Part shown: piece by piece, positions 40,100 to 54,291 of the stretch
Numbering within the stretch: position 1 is the first letter of the stretch
Layout of the letters: every line of letters starts with the position of its first letter
NCBI RefSeq assembly: GCF_024713975.1
Contig: NC_091108.1
Location: 7,919,001-7,983,000, forward strand
Source: Paralichthys olivaceus
Taxonomy: Eukaryota > Chordata > Actinopteri > Pleuronectiformes > Paralichthyidae
Length of the DNA stretch: 64,000 nucleotides
Direction of reading: 5' to 3'
The notes under the pieces: generated by a model
The model's input: only the letters and a program-made list of their open reading frames with translations
Told to the model about the DNA's origin: nothing
Databases searched by the model: none
Position numbers and translations under genes: made by a program

Positions 40100-40620
40100 G
40101 TTCAGTCCCAACCTGAGGGGGGGCAGCAGAGTGCCGCGAGGCATCCAGTCCGCCGGACACCCAGAAGAAGAAGAAGAGGCAGCAGCGGTAGAAGCGGACG
40201 TGTCAAACTGTCGCCATTTCCCTGAGGAAGGAAAACGCCTTGAAGACGGAAGCGAACACGTCCACTGCGTAAGTGAAGAAGAGGAACCTTACTAAAGTCA
40301 CTTTGTTTTGAAGGAAGTCGAACAAAATGCCTCGTTAGCGGCTGAAATGTTTGTGTAAGACAGCGGAGAGGAAACCGAGAGGCAGATAGCGAGTCGCTGC
40401 GAGCGAACTTTACCAGCTCACGTCAGTTCCTCAGAATCGGACTCTCTTTTTATAATGTCTTACTTTTTAACTCGTGTCGTGTCTCGAGTGACTCTAATGA
40501 GTTCTGGAAAGTAGTTTTACAACAACTTTCAAGAATCTGAGCTGGTCAGGAATATCGGCAGCTAGCGAGCTAACGTCGTGTGTTTACTTTTAGCATTGCA
40601 CCTCAGTACGTTCATGTTGT
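40100..40620 (+). promoter_or_regulatory. Probable arf1 promoter and 5' noncoding exon
   Basis: A GC- and CpG-rich island sits about 1 kb upstream of the first arf1 coding exon in otherwise AT-rich DNA. Possible splice donors occur at 40269 (GTAAGT) and near 40352 (GTAAGA), either of which could join the acceptor at 41458. The exact first exon cannot be fixed by eye. Confidence 0.4.
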
Positions 40621-40845
40621 GATGAGCAAAGGTATTATTTTATTGTTAGATACAGGACGACAGCTAATAATGTACAATGTTAAATCTGAGCCGGGCACAA
40701 TGAACTCAAACAGATATGTTTTATCATCATATCTGTGTCCACTGTTCCTCAGGAGAGACATTATACTGTTTATACGATGCCAGTCTCAGTTTTAGCTCTC
40801 AACATGTTGGCTTTGCTCTCAGAGCGGATCAGAGTTACAGTAGTA

Positions 40846-40878
40846 TGATATATATATATATGTGTGTATATATATATG
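40846..40878 (+). repeat. TA microsatellite with GTGTGT interruption
   Basis: Alternating TA on both sides of a short TG run, in the arf1 5' intron. Confidence 0.8.
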
Positions 40879-41400
40879 TTGTTGTTTTAAATAAAGCTGT
40901 GACATACACGCCTTGGTTCTAAGAAGTTGATGACAGTTCAGACAAGCATGGATGCGTCATATCAGCAGATCCCATATCTTAAGGCGATTAAACACACATT
41001 TTATGAAAATGATGTTATATTGTGAGTGTTCATCTTCACATGTCCAGCTGTACTTCGACCACAGTCTCTAAGATATAGATACTCTCAATTACGATGTGAA
41101 CACCGAACACTTTATGAACCAAAGGTCATTCAGCAACATGGACAAAAAAGTAATGGAAAGGAACGATTCAACTCTTGTTCATGTTGTGAGAAAGGGGATT
41201 TGCCATTTTTGGCAACCATTTATTTTGTTTAAAATGTAAGGTTTATACTATAGCAACAGATTAGAGTTTAATTGACATGGTTGGAGGGTATTTTCAGCTT
41301 GGTAAAGACAGCTGGATATATATTTTCAGAAATACTGAAACTTAAGTATGTAACTCAAACGAAATTTCAATACAGGAGTTGAGGCAGAAACTGAGGCTAA

Positions 41401-43099
<1,699 letters not shown>

Positions 43100-44175
43100 T
43101 AATCACAGTTCTCCAAAAGTGATCCACCTCAACGTATCCCTGACTTTGCTCTCTGCTCTTAAGATGCTGCAAAACCAAGCTGCCCTTATGGCAGTGGGGC
43201 AGCTTATGGCACTCTTCTTCTGCTGTGGTTATTCTCTTTCTGGCTGTTGGGAAGCCAAATGTGCTTGGAGTAAGAATAGAGAGGCCAGGAAACAAGATAT
43301 GAGCTGCACATGTTGGCCTTAGTACCTCAATGCAATTTGTCAACTTTTTATATTGGATACTGTATAGCAAGATCCACGAGGGACGTTTCACTTTTTTAAA
43401 AAATGTATATACACTGATGCACTACTTGCAGCTATATATTTACTTGAACCAGGGAGTACATGTACTGTAGATTTCCATTTAGTCAACACTGGTTTAATAT
43501 CAGCACTCTTAACTGACATCACTCCAAAATTGAGAACTCCTCGTCTGTGAACATTTACTGGCCTTTGTTATACAGTGTCTTGGTTTTAAATGAGCTACAC
43601 TGCAATTATTTCATATCTACCTGCTTTGTGGTTGTTACAAGGAGAGTTTGTTGTGTCCCTGTTGGGTTTTTGTTTTTCTCAGGTTGATCACATGCTGCCT
43701 TTGCAATATACCTGCGTGATGTGGTGTGAGGGTTTTTATATTTACAGGGTGTTTACGTCATTAGACTGCACAGGAAGTATTACCCCACTGAGTACTTATC
43801 ACCACAGTCCTATGCTATAAGTATAGGAGCTGGCAATATAAAATCAGTTTCAACAAAATGTTTACTGTTGTGCCATCATTGCAGTATATTGTTTGTGTGG
43901 AAAACTGGAGGTTGTACATTTGCAGTCTTATCCGAGACACTTGTTGTTTCTGTTTTTGTAAAAGTCTTGGTGTTTACTACTCTGGTTTGCAGAAAATGTA
44001 TTTTTTAATAATTGCTTAAATGTTGGAAAACTATCTTTTTTAATTGTCAGGTTTTTTATGTAAATGTTTGTTTTGTGAGGGGAAAAAAGCACTGTGAGTA
44101 ATTTACTGTAAATTTGAACATAAAGCCAATCTCCAGTGTTTCAATCTATGCAATAAACTTTCTGAATATTAAGGT
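43100..44175 (+). other. arf1: arf1 3' UTR
   Basis: About 1.05 kb follows the arf1 stop without further exons and ends just after an AATAAA at 44152-44157, followed by a T-rich stretch. The extent is inferred from this signal. Confidence 0.6.
44152..44157 (+). terminator. Polyadenylation signal of arf1
   Basis: AATAAA on the arf1 strand about 1.05 kb after the stop codon, in an AT-rich UTR context. Confidence 0.6.
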
Positions 44176-45080
44176 GGATGATGTTGCCTCTTCTCCTTTA
44201 ATTTACAGAAACATTGCATAACTTCAAATCTTTCTTATCTCGTACAGACAGAAGTGCTGACATTTAAGTCTTTGAATCTGTCACGTTGAAAAGGAAACAT
44301 TTTCTTTATAAATTTTCCTAATTAATCAATATGAAATAACCATTGTGCGCCAAATAGTGCAGTGAAATAATGCTGTGATTTAACAACAGAACTAATATTT
44401 TGTGTCAGTGGGTGAACTGTTGGGGGGGGGTGTTTCACCCTTTGACCTAGGAAGAAATGTGAAGACACAACATGATGGAAACCACCCAATGTTTGGGTTC
44501 AAGCAGTAATGTGGAGAGCACACCCCGGTTCACATTGTGCAGGGGTGGCAATCTCGGACAGCATTCTTGCAGGTTGATTATGCTGCCGTGGTTAATGCAG
44601 CCAAGCCTATAAAACATGGCAGGAGAGTATGGTGGTGGTGGAAGGAGAGGGAGCTCGAGTCTTAGGACCCTCACAGGGTGGCTTTGTCTGGCCTCCTCTC
44701 CTGCTGCTCCATCAGCTTGGTTTGTGTGTGGCGGTCTAATGGTACTCGGCCATATAAAAGGACCAGCCTGGTTTTTTGCACTCTTCTTTATGAATGCCTT
44801 GCTCTTTTTTTAGTGCACCCCCCCAGGTGCCAGCCAGCAGAATACCCTCTTTCAGACCAATTCAAGACAAATGCAAACACTACACTCTATTATGACCGGT
44901 GGAGAGCATTCCAATGGTGTCGCACCAGTCAGGGAGCTCAACCTGGGATGGTGAGGGATAAAGGAGCGCTGGCATGACTGAGAGAGAGAAAAGGAGCAGA
45001 GCTGCTGAGTAAAGCAGGAGGCACAGTGGGAAAAAAACACTCAAATAAACACGCAACAGATTTTTCATTATATCCGTGAT
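44176..45080. other. Intergenic DNA between convergent arf1 and mmtag2
   Basis: No exon or RNA gene was recognised. It contains a poly-G run near 44.42 kb and short unconserved frames only. Confidence 0.5.
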
Positions 45081-45086
45081 TTTATT
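45081..45086 (-). terminator. Candidate polyadenylation signal of mmtag2
   Basis: TTTATT on the plus strand reads AATAAA on the mmtag2 strand, about 600 bases past its stop codon. It is the best candidate seen before the arf1 3' end. Confidence 0.35.
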
Positions 45087-45692
45087 GGTAAATTGTGCTG
45101 ATTACACAACTTTCTTCAGGCTAAACTGTTTTAGCTCCACTTTTGCTATATGCCCTCTATCACACCTTTATACCACATTTACAGAAAATTATAATCAATC
45201 TGTATCAGTTTTTGAAATCCTTTAATTAAGATGTAAACACCAAGTCTCGGGCGAGTAGTTTCCAGGAAATATCCTACGTCACACAGTAAATGTTCCTGCA
45301 GCAACAATGTTCTAGGTAAAACATACATTTCTAAGCTTTCTTGAGTAATAACAGCTACAAGGGCAAAATATAGGAATAAAAGTAAATTAAATTGAACTTT
45401 TTATCCTGCAATATATTTTATCTAATGAAATTAAAAATAGAAATAGAAAGTATTGGTTGTATAATCACATACAATGTGTTAAAAGAAACACACCAGTGTC
45501 CTATGAACAACTGACCCACTCACTAGGTGAAAAGATAAAACATACGGCCCACGCCTGTTTGTCTGACACGTCAACCTGTCTCCACCCCCAGTCTGTTTGG
45601 TTGTCCAGGGTAAATGAGGTCTTCAGGGGCAGCCGAGCTGCTGTAGAGCGCTCTGTCCGCATTATGCGTCTTTGAATTGGGGGGGAGGGACA

Positions 45693-48600
45693 TTAGTCGT
45701 CCGAGTCTGTGTCGTGGCGCCGCCTGTGGCTTTGTGTTGCACCAGCAGGGGCCATCTTGTGGCTGGCAGGGTTACGGGGGACAGGAGACCCCCCGTCGGA
45801 GGAGTCTGTGTCATGCCGCCGCTGTCGATGATAGGGGTAGGAGGGCTCTCGCTCGGCTTTTGCTCCCCCCCTTGAATGGCTGTCATGGGGTCTGGCTCCA
45901 CTCTGACTATGGTATGATGGATTATGATGATGGTGGTCCTTTCTGTGCCTGAAGAGTAAAAGGAAACAAACAATCAATGGCTGTGGTGGGGATCAAAGAT
46001 GCTTTGAGGCTGAGAGAGAAGTATCTGCCAGATCAGCTGTACAGTGGAATCAACAGAAAACACAAAATGAAGGCTGTGGCTGAAAATATCCGACTATTGC
46101 GTTGACAAATGTCTGTGTATGCAACGACATTTATCTGCAAATCACTATCATAGGTTGTTTTATATCATGAATCTTCTCTTTCTGGCACTTAAAGCACATA
46201 ACTTACAATAAATGAATGTAACACAGCTGATTTCCACAATTCATCTGTTATCTTGGGATACATCTAATATCTGTGCTGCATCAACTATGTCTATTATCTA
46301 TGGACACATGCTCCTCAAATTTTAAAAGGTGATTCTTCAGGTGGCTGTGTGTACGACAGCGCCTCGGTGCCCTCTAGTGCTGAGAGAGGAAAGTTTCTGT
46401 TTTCAAATGTAGGTGAAGGATGTGATTCTTCATTAAAACCTGTTTCTAAACCAAATGCATCTGTTTTTTAAGCATTGATTTGTAGTAATCCTGATAATTT
46501 GTCTATTCTGAGGCTAATGAACAATCTTTGTGGAGAAATGAACCGACCTCTTTCTGTCATCATCAGACTCTGAGGACGACGAGTCTCTTCTTTGCCTCTT
46601 CTTCTTCTTTTCCTTCTTCTTTTTCTCCTTCTTGCTCTTTTTCTCCTTCTTTTTCTTTTTGCTCTCATGCCTAAAGAAAAACAAAAGAGGAAAAGATTAT
46701 TATTGTTCAAGTAAACATGGAAAACTGAACAGAGGATGAAATCTGCTCACATCCTGGAATATGATATGTAACGAATTTTAAACATAAATACCGTTGTTCT
46801 GTTTCTTCTTTTCCTACATTCTCAGATGTTGTCGTTGTTGCGGATTCTAGACGACCCTCAGTCTTGTGGTGCTGTAAAGACAGTGTTTCTTTGACTGTTT
46901 TCATCAGAGTGATGATCAATATGTTAAAGACCTGAACTATCCTTGTTTAGTGACACTTGAAAAGGCAGCGGATTAAATAAATAAAATAAAAAAACTTACG
47001 GTAAAAACTGCTAAGCCCATTTTAACAGCCTCCTTTTCTTTTTCGGACAGCACCATTTTTCTTGCCCCTACGCTGTAGATTGTACACAAACACTCTGTAG
47101 TCACAGTGCATAAAAATAAGCATGTTTTCAGATAAGATTAGCAAACCATGTTTTCTTAATAAGAAAACAAGAAAAAACACTTACCTGGAGCTGCCTAAGC
47201 CTGACACGCGGTCTACATTTCTCTCCTCACCATCAACCTCTTCTCTCCTGCAAACATCTACAAGATCCTGGTGTAAATAGGATAACATTTGAATTATTTA
47301 ACATTTGAATGCAGGTTAAGTCTTTAAAAAAGAGTGAAAACAAAACTGAAAAACATACATACCTCTTTGGTCAGGCCAGTTGGTTGTCTCTTTATGTTCT
47401 TGTGCCCCCTACATTGAAAGTGGAAAACGGAATTAGATTATATTTGGGTTGATGCCTGTATTTGTGATGCATTTCTACTATAAGAAGTTATACATACAGG
47501 GCAGCCATCAGCGCCTCATGCTCTGCAGCCTTGACCGCAGCAAGTTCTTCCTGTTTGGACAAAGCTGCGCCGCCTTTTTTGTCTCTTGAATACCACGACA
47601 GGTCTTTGCCTTTTTGCCATCGTCCTACTGGTGCCATCAAAGAATTCCCTGGAAAGAAGAATTGAGAGTGGTTGAGATTTAATACACGTTATTTCTACTG
47701 TATCTATTGTTTTTCCATCTGAACCAGTCCCTCATTATGCTGACCGGTCAGAATGTAGAAGTTTTTATGACAAACCAGAACCATTCAATAAGGTACCAAA
47801 CCAGATCTTCTTTTTTTTCAGAATCAGAATAATTCATGGTCTATTATTGAAAAACAAATCAGGCATACTAAGTGGATAGACATTTATGAGTGTGTGCAAT
47901 ATGATGCAAATAAATATCTGGATCAAGTGCCCTGGCAGAGATTCTTGTTCAACAAAGTTTTACATTTGAGATGCTGAACTGTCACATTAGACATCTTCTT
48001 TAACACGGGTGGAAACATCTACTCTATGAAAAGGGTTAGAAGTCACTCGTTGCTTGGCAAATATTAGTGTTTGCAGATGCTGTTTGAATATCCAGACTTG
48101 TGGGAATCTGTTTTACCTTTTGGACTTTCCTCTCGATGTTTGCACACTGATCACCTGCTGATCTCAAAGCTGATAAGATGTGTGCAGTGGCAACACGTCT
48201 GCTGTTAATATCAACGTCGAGTGTTTATTGAACTTGCTTTAACTCTCAGTCTCAGGTTATCCTGTTGTATGATTCTGATGTCGCGGCTGTGGGCAGCTGA
48301 CATGTTGGCAGGGGTGCAGGCTCAGATAACGGAGAGGCCATGTGTGTTCAGGGAAAGAGAGACAGGGGGAGACAGCGAGAGAGAGAGAGAGAGACAGGGG
48401 GTGGGAGTAATGAGTGTTCGGGACCTGCTGTGTGAAGGGAGGAAAATAGGAGGAAAACCGAGCAACTGGAGCAGCGCAGAGACTGTGGAATGAGGGACTC
48501 TATAACCAAAGGTAATGAGAAGCAGCACACGTGATGATAGGTGTGTTTCACTGCGCTTCATCAATGTGCGTATAAAACCTGAGTGAAACACGTCCGTCAC

Positions 48601-48851
48601 CATTGAAACACCATTGAACTGTATTAAATCGAGATATAATATATATATGTTACACTTGAGAGGTGATCGCGTGTATTTAAGTGGGACTTTAGAGGCCTGT
48701 GTGAGTTAGCAGGGAGCTGTTAGCATGGTGTCTGGTTAGCGCTCACACACTCACCCAGGTAATTCTCTCTGTGTTTATCGACTTTCACGTCGTCCCAGTT
48801 GAAGTGGTCCTGTCCCCCGCGGGACCCTCCGGATCTCGACGCTCCAAACAT
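45693..48851 (-). CDS. mmtag2: Multiple myeloma tumour-associated protein 2 homologue (C1orf35-like), complete CDS, 8 coding exons
   Basis: On the minus strand the coding exons are 48851-48755, 47648-47498, 47408-47363, 47267-47185, 47072-47000, 46871-46792, 46670-46548 and 45948-45693. They join in frame to 302 residues (human protein about 263). The N-terminus [20 protein letters not shown] followed by DDVK and [20 protein letters not shown] matches the conserved family start, as do [15 protein letters not shown] and [13 protein letters not shown] lysine/glutamate-rich stretch is encoded by exon 7 and a His/Arg/Asp/Ser-rich tail by exon 8. The family is poorly understood; the basic composition suggests a nuclear or RNA-associated role, which is inference. 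The exon 7 donor is a weak GTCGGT, but the next exon continues in frame. The gene is divergent from guk1 and convergent with arf1. Confidence 0.9.
48371..48396 (+). repeat. GA microsatellite in mmtag2 intron 1
   Basis: GA run flanked by GACAGGGGG on both sides, within the first mmtag2 intron. Confidence 0.8.
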
Positions 48852-49444
48852 CCTTATTCGGTCACTTTGCGACGAACAGCAGCGGGGCGTCGTTCAATAC
48901 GCTAACTTTTTTTTGTTTAGCAGCCACGGTAGCACACGAGCACCGCGATCGGTCAAGGCCGTCAGCGTCGACTGATCCGGGGAGTATAGCGGTGACCTTC
49001 CGCGGTGATCGGAGCGAGTTTCCCGGCAGTGGTGGTGAATTCTCTGGGCGAAGAAACCCTGAAAATAAGTTCCCTGTGTTTTTTAAGCGTCTTCGGGGAA
49101 CAAGAGGAACAGAAGAGTAGCAGCGTGTCACTCAAGCTAGGCTATGTAGCGGCCTGAAAACAAAGCTGCACCACTAACAGAGCCTCGCCATGCGCACACG
49201 AGTCCCAGCAATAAGAGAAAGTGTAGCTAACACCAAACACATCCGTGTTTCTCTAATACCCGCGGTGGCATCACGTTTTCCTTTAAGCTAACGCTAGCAA
49301 AACTTTCTTAGCTATGTCGCACATCGTCGCCGTCACGCGTCGGTGTTGTGGCCCGCATTGATGACGTAGTGGTCCAGCTTCCTTAATGGCTCTCGCAGCG
49401 AAGGAGGCAGAAAATCCTCAGACAGCCAAGTAGCGCTCCTCCCG
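48852..49444. promoter_or_regulatory. Shared bidirectional CpG-rich promoter of mmtag2 and guk1
   Basis: Only 593 bases separate the mmtag2 start codon (minus strand) from the first in-frame guk1 ATG (plus strand). The interval is rich in CpG, in contrast to the AT-rich flanks, and shows no clear TATA box. Head-to-head housekeeping genes with a shared CpG promoter are common in vertebrates, so joint regulation is a reasonable inference. Confidence 0.65.
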
Positions 49445-52400
49445 ATGTACATGAGGTTTTTCTCCAGGTTGTTGTCCGGTAAGAAGGAGTTTGTTTGTTT
49501 GTTTGTTTGTTTGTGAAACGTTGTGTCTGAGCTGCTTGGTTAGCTAAGAACCAGACATTCATCTGCCTCCGACTGTTTCCTGCTTCGTTTCTGTGTCTGA
49601 AGGTTGGTGTTGTTTTTACTGAGCTTCGTTCAGTTCAGCTGAGGCAGTGATCATCACCAGCATGCTTAGAAATAATAATGATTCTAATAATGAACTTCAT
49701 TTGTCTTGCACGTTTCAGCTCAAAGTGCTTTACATACAATATAGATACACATACAAACAGGTTGAACAGATTTTCAGTAACATGAGAACGTGTTCAAATG
49801 ACATTAAATGAAAAAATAAAGCAAGACAATTAAAAAAACAAAACATGCATAACAAGCAGAGAAGAAATGAAGTTAAAAGGAAAGAAAAATAAGTGCAATT
49901 AAATAAAACAAACTTGCATACAAAAGAAAAGAAAGAACGTTTAAAAGAAATTGAAATTTTAAAGAAAAAGAAATACAATTAAAGGAAAAAAACAGAAAAG
50001 ACAGGAAGTCATTGTTAAACCTGTTTTTAGCAGAGAGCTGAGGAGTTTCTTAATGAAAACGAACCATTTTCAGTTCAGCGGTGGAAGAAAATAGGTCCAG
50101 TGTAATGACACAACATACACTACACAACATAACAAGGAAAAGTCCTGCATTCGTTTTGTTATTTAAGTAATATCCTGATACACTGTACTATAGGTTGATT
50201 ATTACGATGCACTAGTGAGTATATTTTTGCTAATCTTTTTTTGTTAATGTACTTAACACACGTTTAAACGAACGCCACAGAAATCATGACATTTATATTT
50301 TAGCCAATATATTGTCAGTTGTCAAAATGACCATTTGATGAAATGTACATAACTTCATTACAGACTAAACATCATTGCACGTAAAGATCAATTCAGTGTA
50401 TCTATTGTCCATGGCAGTCTTCTTTAGTTTAATATTCATGACATTTTATTGCTCCTACCAGTCAAAGTGCACTTTGCTATGCCTCAGTTAGATAAGAAGT
50501 CTGATTCCAGGTTGTAGACACTAGGACACTTTGATATTGAATGGAAACTGTGATCTCAGCAGCTGAAATGAGGCACAATGAAGAGCTCAGAGCTTTGGAC
50601 AGAATAAGGAAGAGAACTGGTTCAACAACTGCCCACATGAATCTCCTTTGTCAGGGTAAACTAAACTAACACCACCACTGACAGTACAAACTGTTTATTG
50701 TACTAACAACTTTCTGGGGTTGTAACAATTTACTATTTTCTTTACAGAATAACCTTGTAAGAGTTTTCTTTTTTAATTATGAAATAATTTTGTCTGTTAA
50801 AAGGTCAAAGTCTAAACACAGTTTGCCAGATCCCGATGTAGTTTTCAAATGTATTTATGTACTAGTATATAAGATGACATTTAAGGTAATGACATAAAAT
50901 ACATTTGTTAAAGGCATAAAATCATGACACCTGGAACTGTCAAACATTTTGGGGGTTTTTAACTTTAATTTTATGTTGATAGAATAATCAACCTATAGTT
51001 TCAACTCCAGAAATGAACTCCTGTCATGCTGTATACAGACGCCAAATAGATTTGAAATGACTCAAACTTTGCTTGAAGCAAACCTAACTCACATGAGTGC
51101 ATGGGTGCAGCTTCCAATACTGATCATAATGTCACGTCTCTCATTTCCTGTCACGCAACTCTAATCTAAGTACAAGAGGCTGCTTCTTGTGCAAGTAATT
51201 GGCAGCTGCAGGTCAATAAGAAAGGCAAATACGATTTTGTTAATTATTAGTTAGAAAGATTCAAGGATCAAATTAATCAAAAGCAAGATCATAGGAATAT
51301 AAGAATATGAATACGAATAAGAATGCCTTTATTGTAGTAGCTTGTCTGGTGTGTGGTGGGAGTTTGCACCAAACCTTTGGTGAATAGCATCAGAAAGCTG
51401 CGTCCCCAAATTACTGTAATATAAGACCTGAAGGCCCATTTCTTAGGCTCTCGGAAATAAGTATTTATCTGCTGGAGAAGGATTTTTGGGTGGGGGCAAG
51501 AATATATTCATTCTAAATCAGGACCCTGGAAACGTTAGGGCTTCTAAACTGACCTCTGAAAAAAGAACCGCACCTTTATTTAGCTGCTGAAGCGTTCAAG
51601 AGGCAGTGGAGAGTGGCTCTTGTCATTTGCACCTGCAGACACAACCTCGCTGCATCTGATATGCCTGGAGACGAGAGCGTGGCTTCATTAGTTTCAAAGA
51701 AAAGACCACAGAGGTCAGTTCAGATCACAGTTGTATTTAAGATGGAGTAGGCTTCTTTACAACCTTTTTTTCTTTTTGTAATTTAGTCCTGTCACATGGA
51801 ATACCTAATTTTTGGACCTAACCCCTCAGATTCCTGCTGTTGATGTAAGTGTCTGTTGTTTTAGTCGTCTAATATGACAGAGGTCACTGGTTTCATTCGG
51901 CTAGTGTCTGTTGACAAGATGCTCAAAATTGTCACTGAAAATCAGCTGACTGACAAACACAGTCTGAGGTTCCTCTCAGTCTTTGGACTAAAAATAATAC
52001 ACATGTTCAGATCATTGTGTTTCTATGTTTATATTTATATTCCGTGTAGCTGTGGGTGAACGTGGCCCTGCCCTCTCTTTCCCTCCTCCCTCCTGCTCAT
52101 AAGCAGACACTTGCCACACCCTTCAGTTGAATGTCCTGTTTGAGCTCTGTGTGTTCTCATGAAAGGTAAGGAGGGATATACTTCATTCACTTGAGTAGCT
52201 TAATTAAAAATCATCGCTAATGGGGAAAGAAGCTGAATATGTCACAGTAAAAAGTAGGTGAGACATTAAGAGAGATGCATGTTTTACTAACGTGTGCTTT
52301 GTCAAACACAGACTGGCTGTGTGGCTTTAAGAGTCATGTTTCTTTCTTCCTGAATGCCACAGACGTGATGTAAAACCTGCTGGTGGAGCAGGGGAAACAT

Positions 52401-54291
52401 TTAGGTTTCAATGAGAAACAAATTCACACGTGTGACCCGGAGTATCTCCTGATAACAGAGAGCAACACCCACTGCTTCTTTTCATATTTTCTCCTAAGCG
52501 TGAGGTTGTATATGTAGTTTAGCATGAAAGCATCAGTGCAGAGTTTCAGTAAAGCAGATGCTGCCCTTCACCTCACAGTTGCATCCATATAGTGAGTCGG
52601 TAAACTTCTCGTCTGCTGCTGTGGTTTGTGTCTTGGTTTCCACGTGGCCCAACCCCACATCTCTTCCTAAGAGGGCTCTCCAATTAGTGAGTAATCGTTC
52701 CTCTACATCTCCACGGTAACCTCATGACTTGCTAACCAGTAAATTTCCTTTGCTCCTGCGGGAGATATTTTGGTCCGATCACTCCCTCTCCCTTTGAGAA
52801 CCGCTGGCTAATCACTTCATGATTTTCATCCCACCAGAGAGGGGCTTGTCTAAACTTGTTGACCGGCTTTAATGTTTTAAAACCACCGTCTTTTTGAACT
52901 CATATGTTCGTGCACTGACGGATGATCCTATGATGACTCACACCACAGGACTCCAGTGGTTGTGCGCCAGTCCTTCCAACCTCAACCTCTTTTCTACCAT
53001 AATCAACACCCTGCCTCTCTTTCAGCTATGGCTGGACCCAGGCCTGTGGTGTTTAGCGGCCCGTCAGGGGCAGGGAAGAGCACCCTGCTGAAGAAGCTCA
53101 TGAAGGAATACGACAGTGTCTTTGGCTTCAGTGTATCGCGTAAGTTTAAATTCACTCAAGTTAACAAGCAATTGTAGATTTTTAAAAAAGGCCTGAAAAT
53201 AATGATTATTATCGATCTTTAAAAGGTCATGAAATCCAGATGGTTTTTATTATCCATCAATCAACTATTGACAAAACGTCTCCTCATTCCTCAGATACAA
53301 CCAGAAATCCTCGACCTGGAGAAGAAAATGGCAAAGGTACAGAAAATCCCTCCTCATTCACGACGCTGTTAAATTATCATTTCTAAACTTCTGGGCATCA
53401 GTTCAGCAGTTTTTCTTTTCTTTTGTCCTCATTTCAGATTACCATTATGTTACACGGAAGATAATGCAGGCGGCCATCGACAAAGGCGATTTCATTGAGA
53501 ATGCAGAGTTTTCCGGCAACATGTACGGGACGAGTAAAGCTGCTGTGCAAGACGTCCAAGCCAAGAACCTCATCTGTATACTTGACATAGACATGCAGGG
53601 CGTGAGGAACATTAAAGGGACAGACCTGAATCCCATCTACATCTCCATCCAGCCTCCATCCATGGCAGTCTTGGTGAGAACACAATGAAATGCATTTCAC
53701 CAAGTAACCAGTCTTGTCACATCTATTGTCTCCACCTAGGTGTGACTTTGCTTTGTTCCACTGGGAACCAGTCACACAGGTTTTAGATGCTTCTTTTTCA
53801 TTGAGATGTTTTTTAACTGTTTCAGGAAAAACGTTTAAGAGACAGAAAAACCGAGTCAGAGGAGAGTCTCCAAAGGCGTTTGCATGCAGCCGAGGTGGAT
53901 ATGGAGTTAGGTAAGTAATCACTGCGGAAAAACTCAAACCATATACTGTAAATGTTCAAATAATGACTGATGATAAACGTGTGTTCGTCTAGGTAAAGAA
54001 CCCGGTTTGTTTGATGTAATTATTGTCAACAATAATTTGGAGGAAGCTTACGGGCAGTTAAAAAACGCTCTTCTCGAGGTGAGTCACTATTGCAGAACAC
54101 AACACTCGAGCTCAATTATTACTAGTTGGCTAATGTTCTCTCTTCTTAGCTCATCACAGATTAACATGTTTTCAAACTTTGTAATATTGTTTCTTGATCA
54201 GCATTAACTACCTATGTTTGGAGCATTGTAAAATATTTTATTCTTCCCTCAGGAAATTAATAAGGTGAAGAAGATCAACATGTCCTCGTAG
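49445..54291 (+). CDS. guk1: Guanylate kinase 1, complete CDS, 7 coding exons (long form)
   Basis: Coding exons are 49445-49478, 53026-53139, 53295-53336, 53438-53673, 53826-53910, 53993-54078 and 54253-54291, joining in frame to 211 residues. Starting at the internal ATG at 53028 gives 199 residues, close to human GUK1 (197). The enzyme phosphorylates GMP (and dGMP) to GDP with ATP and feeds GTP pools. The P-loop GPSGAGKST, the GMP-binding [20 protein letters not shown], the segment [11 protein letters not shown] and [13 protein letters not shown] are all present. The first exon adds [12 protein letters not shown] before the usual Met, an Arg-containing amphipathic leader resembling a mitochondrial targeting peptide. 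The gene is convergent with obscn and divergent from mmtag2. Confidence 0.94.
49479..53025 (+). other. guk1: guk1 intron 1
   Basis: A 3.5 kb GT-AG intron beginning GTAAGA. Near its start is a GTTT repeat (49490-49514), followed by a dispersed-repeat-like segment around 49.70-49.75 kb containing CTCAAAGTGCTTTACA. No embedded exon was recognised. Confidence 0.7.
49490..49514 (+). repeat. GTTT tetranucleotide repeat
   Basis: About six GTTT units just inside guk1 intron 1. Confidence 0.85.

Noticed and set aside
40005..40295. Plus-strand open frame of 96 codons near the arf1 promoter
   Set aside because: Low-complexity Glu-rich translation of a CpG/AGA-rich promoter segment; more likely noncoding 5' exon or repeat.
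45662..45973. Alternative minus-strand frame of 103 codons
   Set aside because: It overlaps mmtag2 exon 8 in another frame; the frame joined by splicing gives the conserved protein.
48862..49131. Minus-strand open frame of 89 codons upstream of mmtag2
   Set aside because: It lies in the CpG-rich promoter/5' UTR and shows no family similarity; high GC explains the open frame.
53434..53937. Minus-strand open frame of 167 codons
   Set aside because: It is antisense to guk1 exons 4 and 5, whose plus-strand reading is a clear guanylate kinase.
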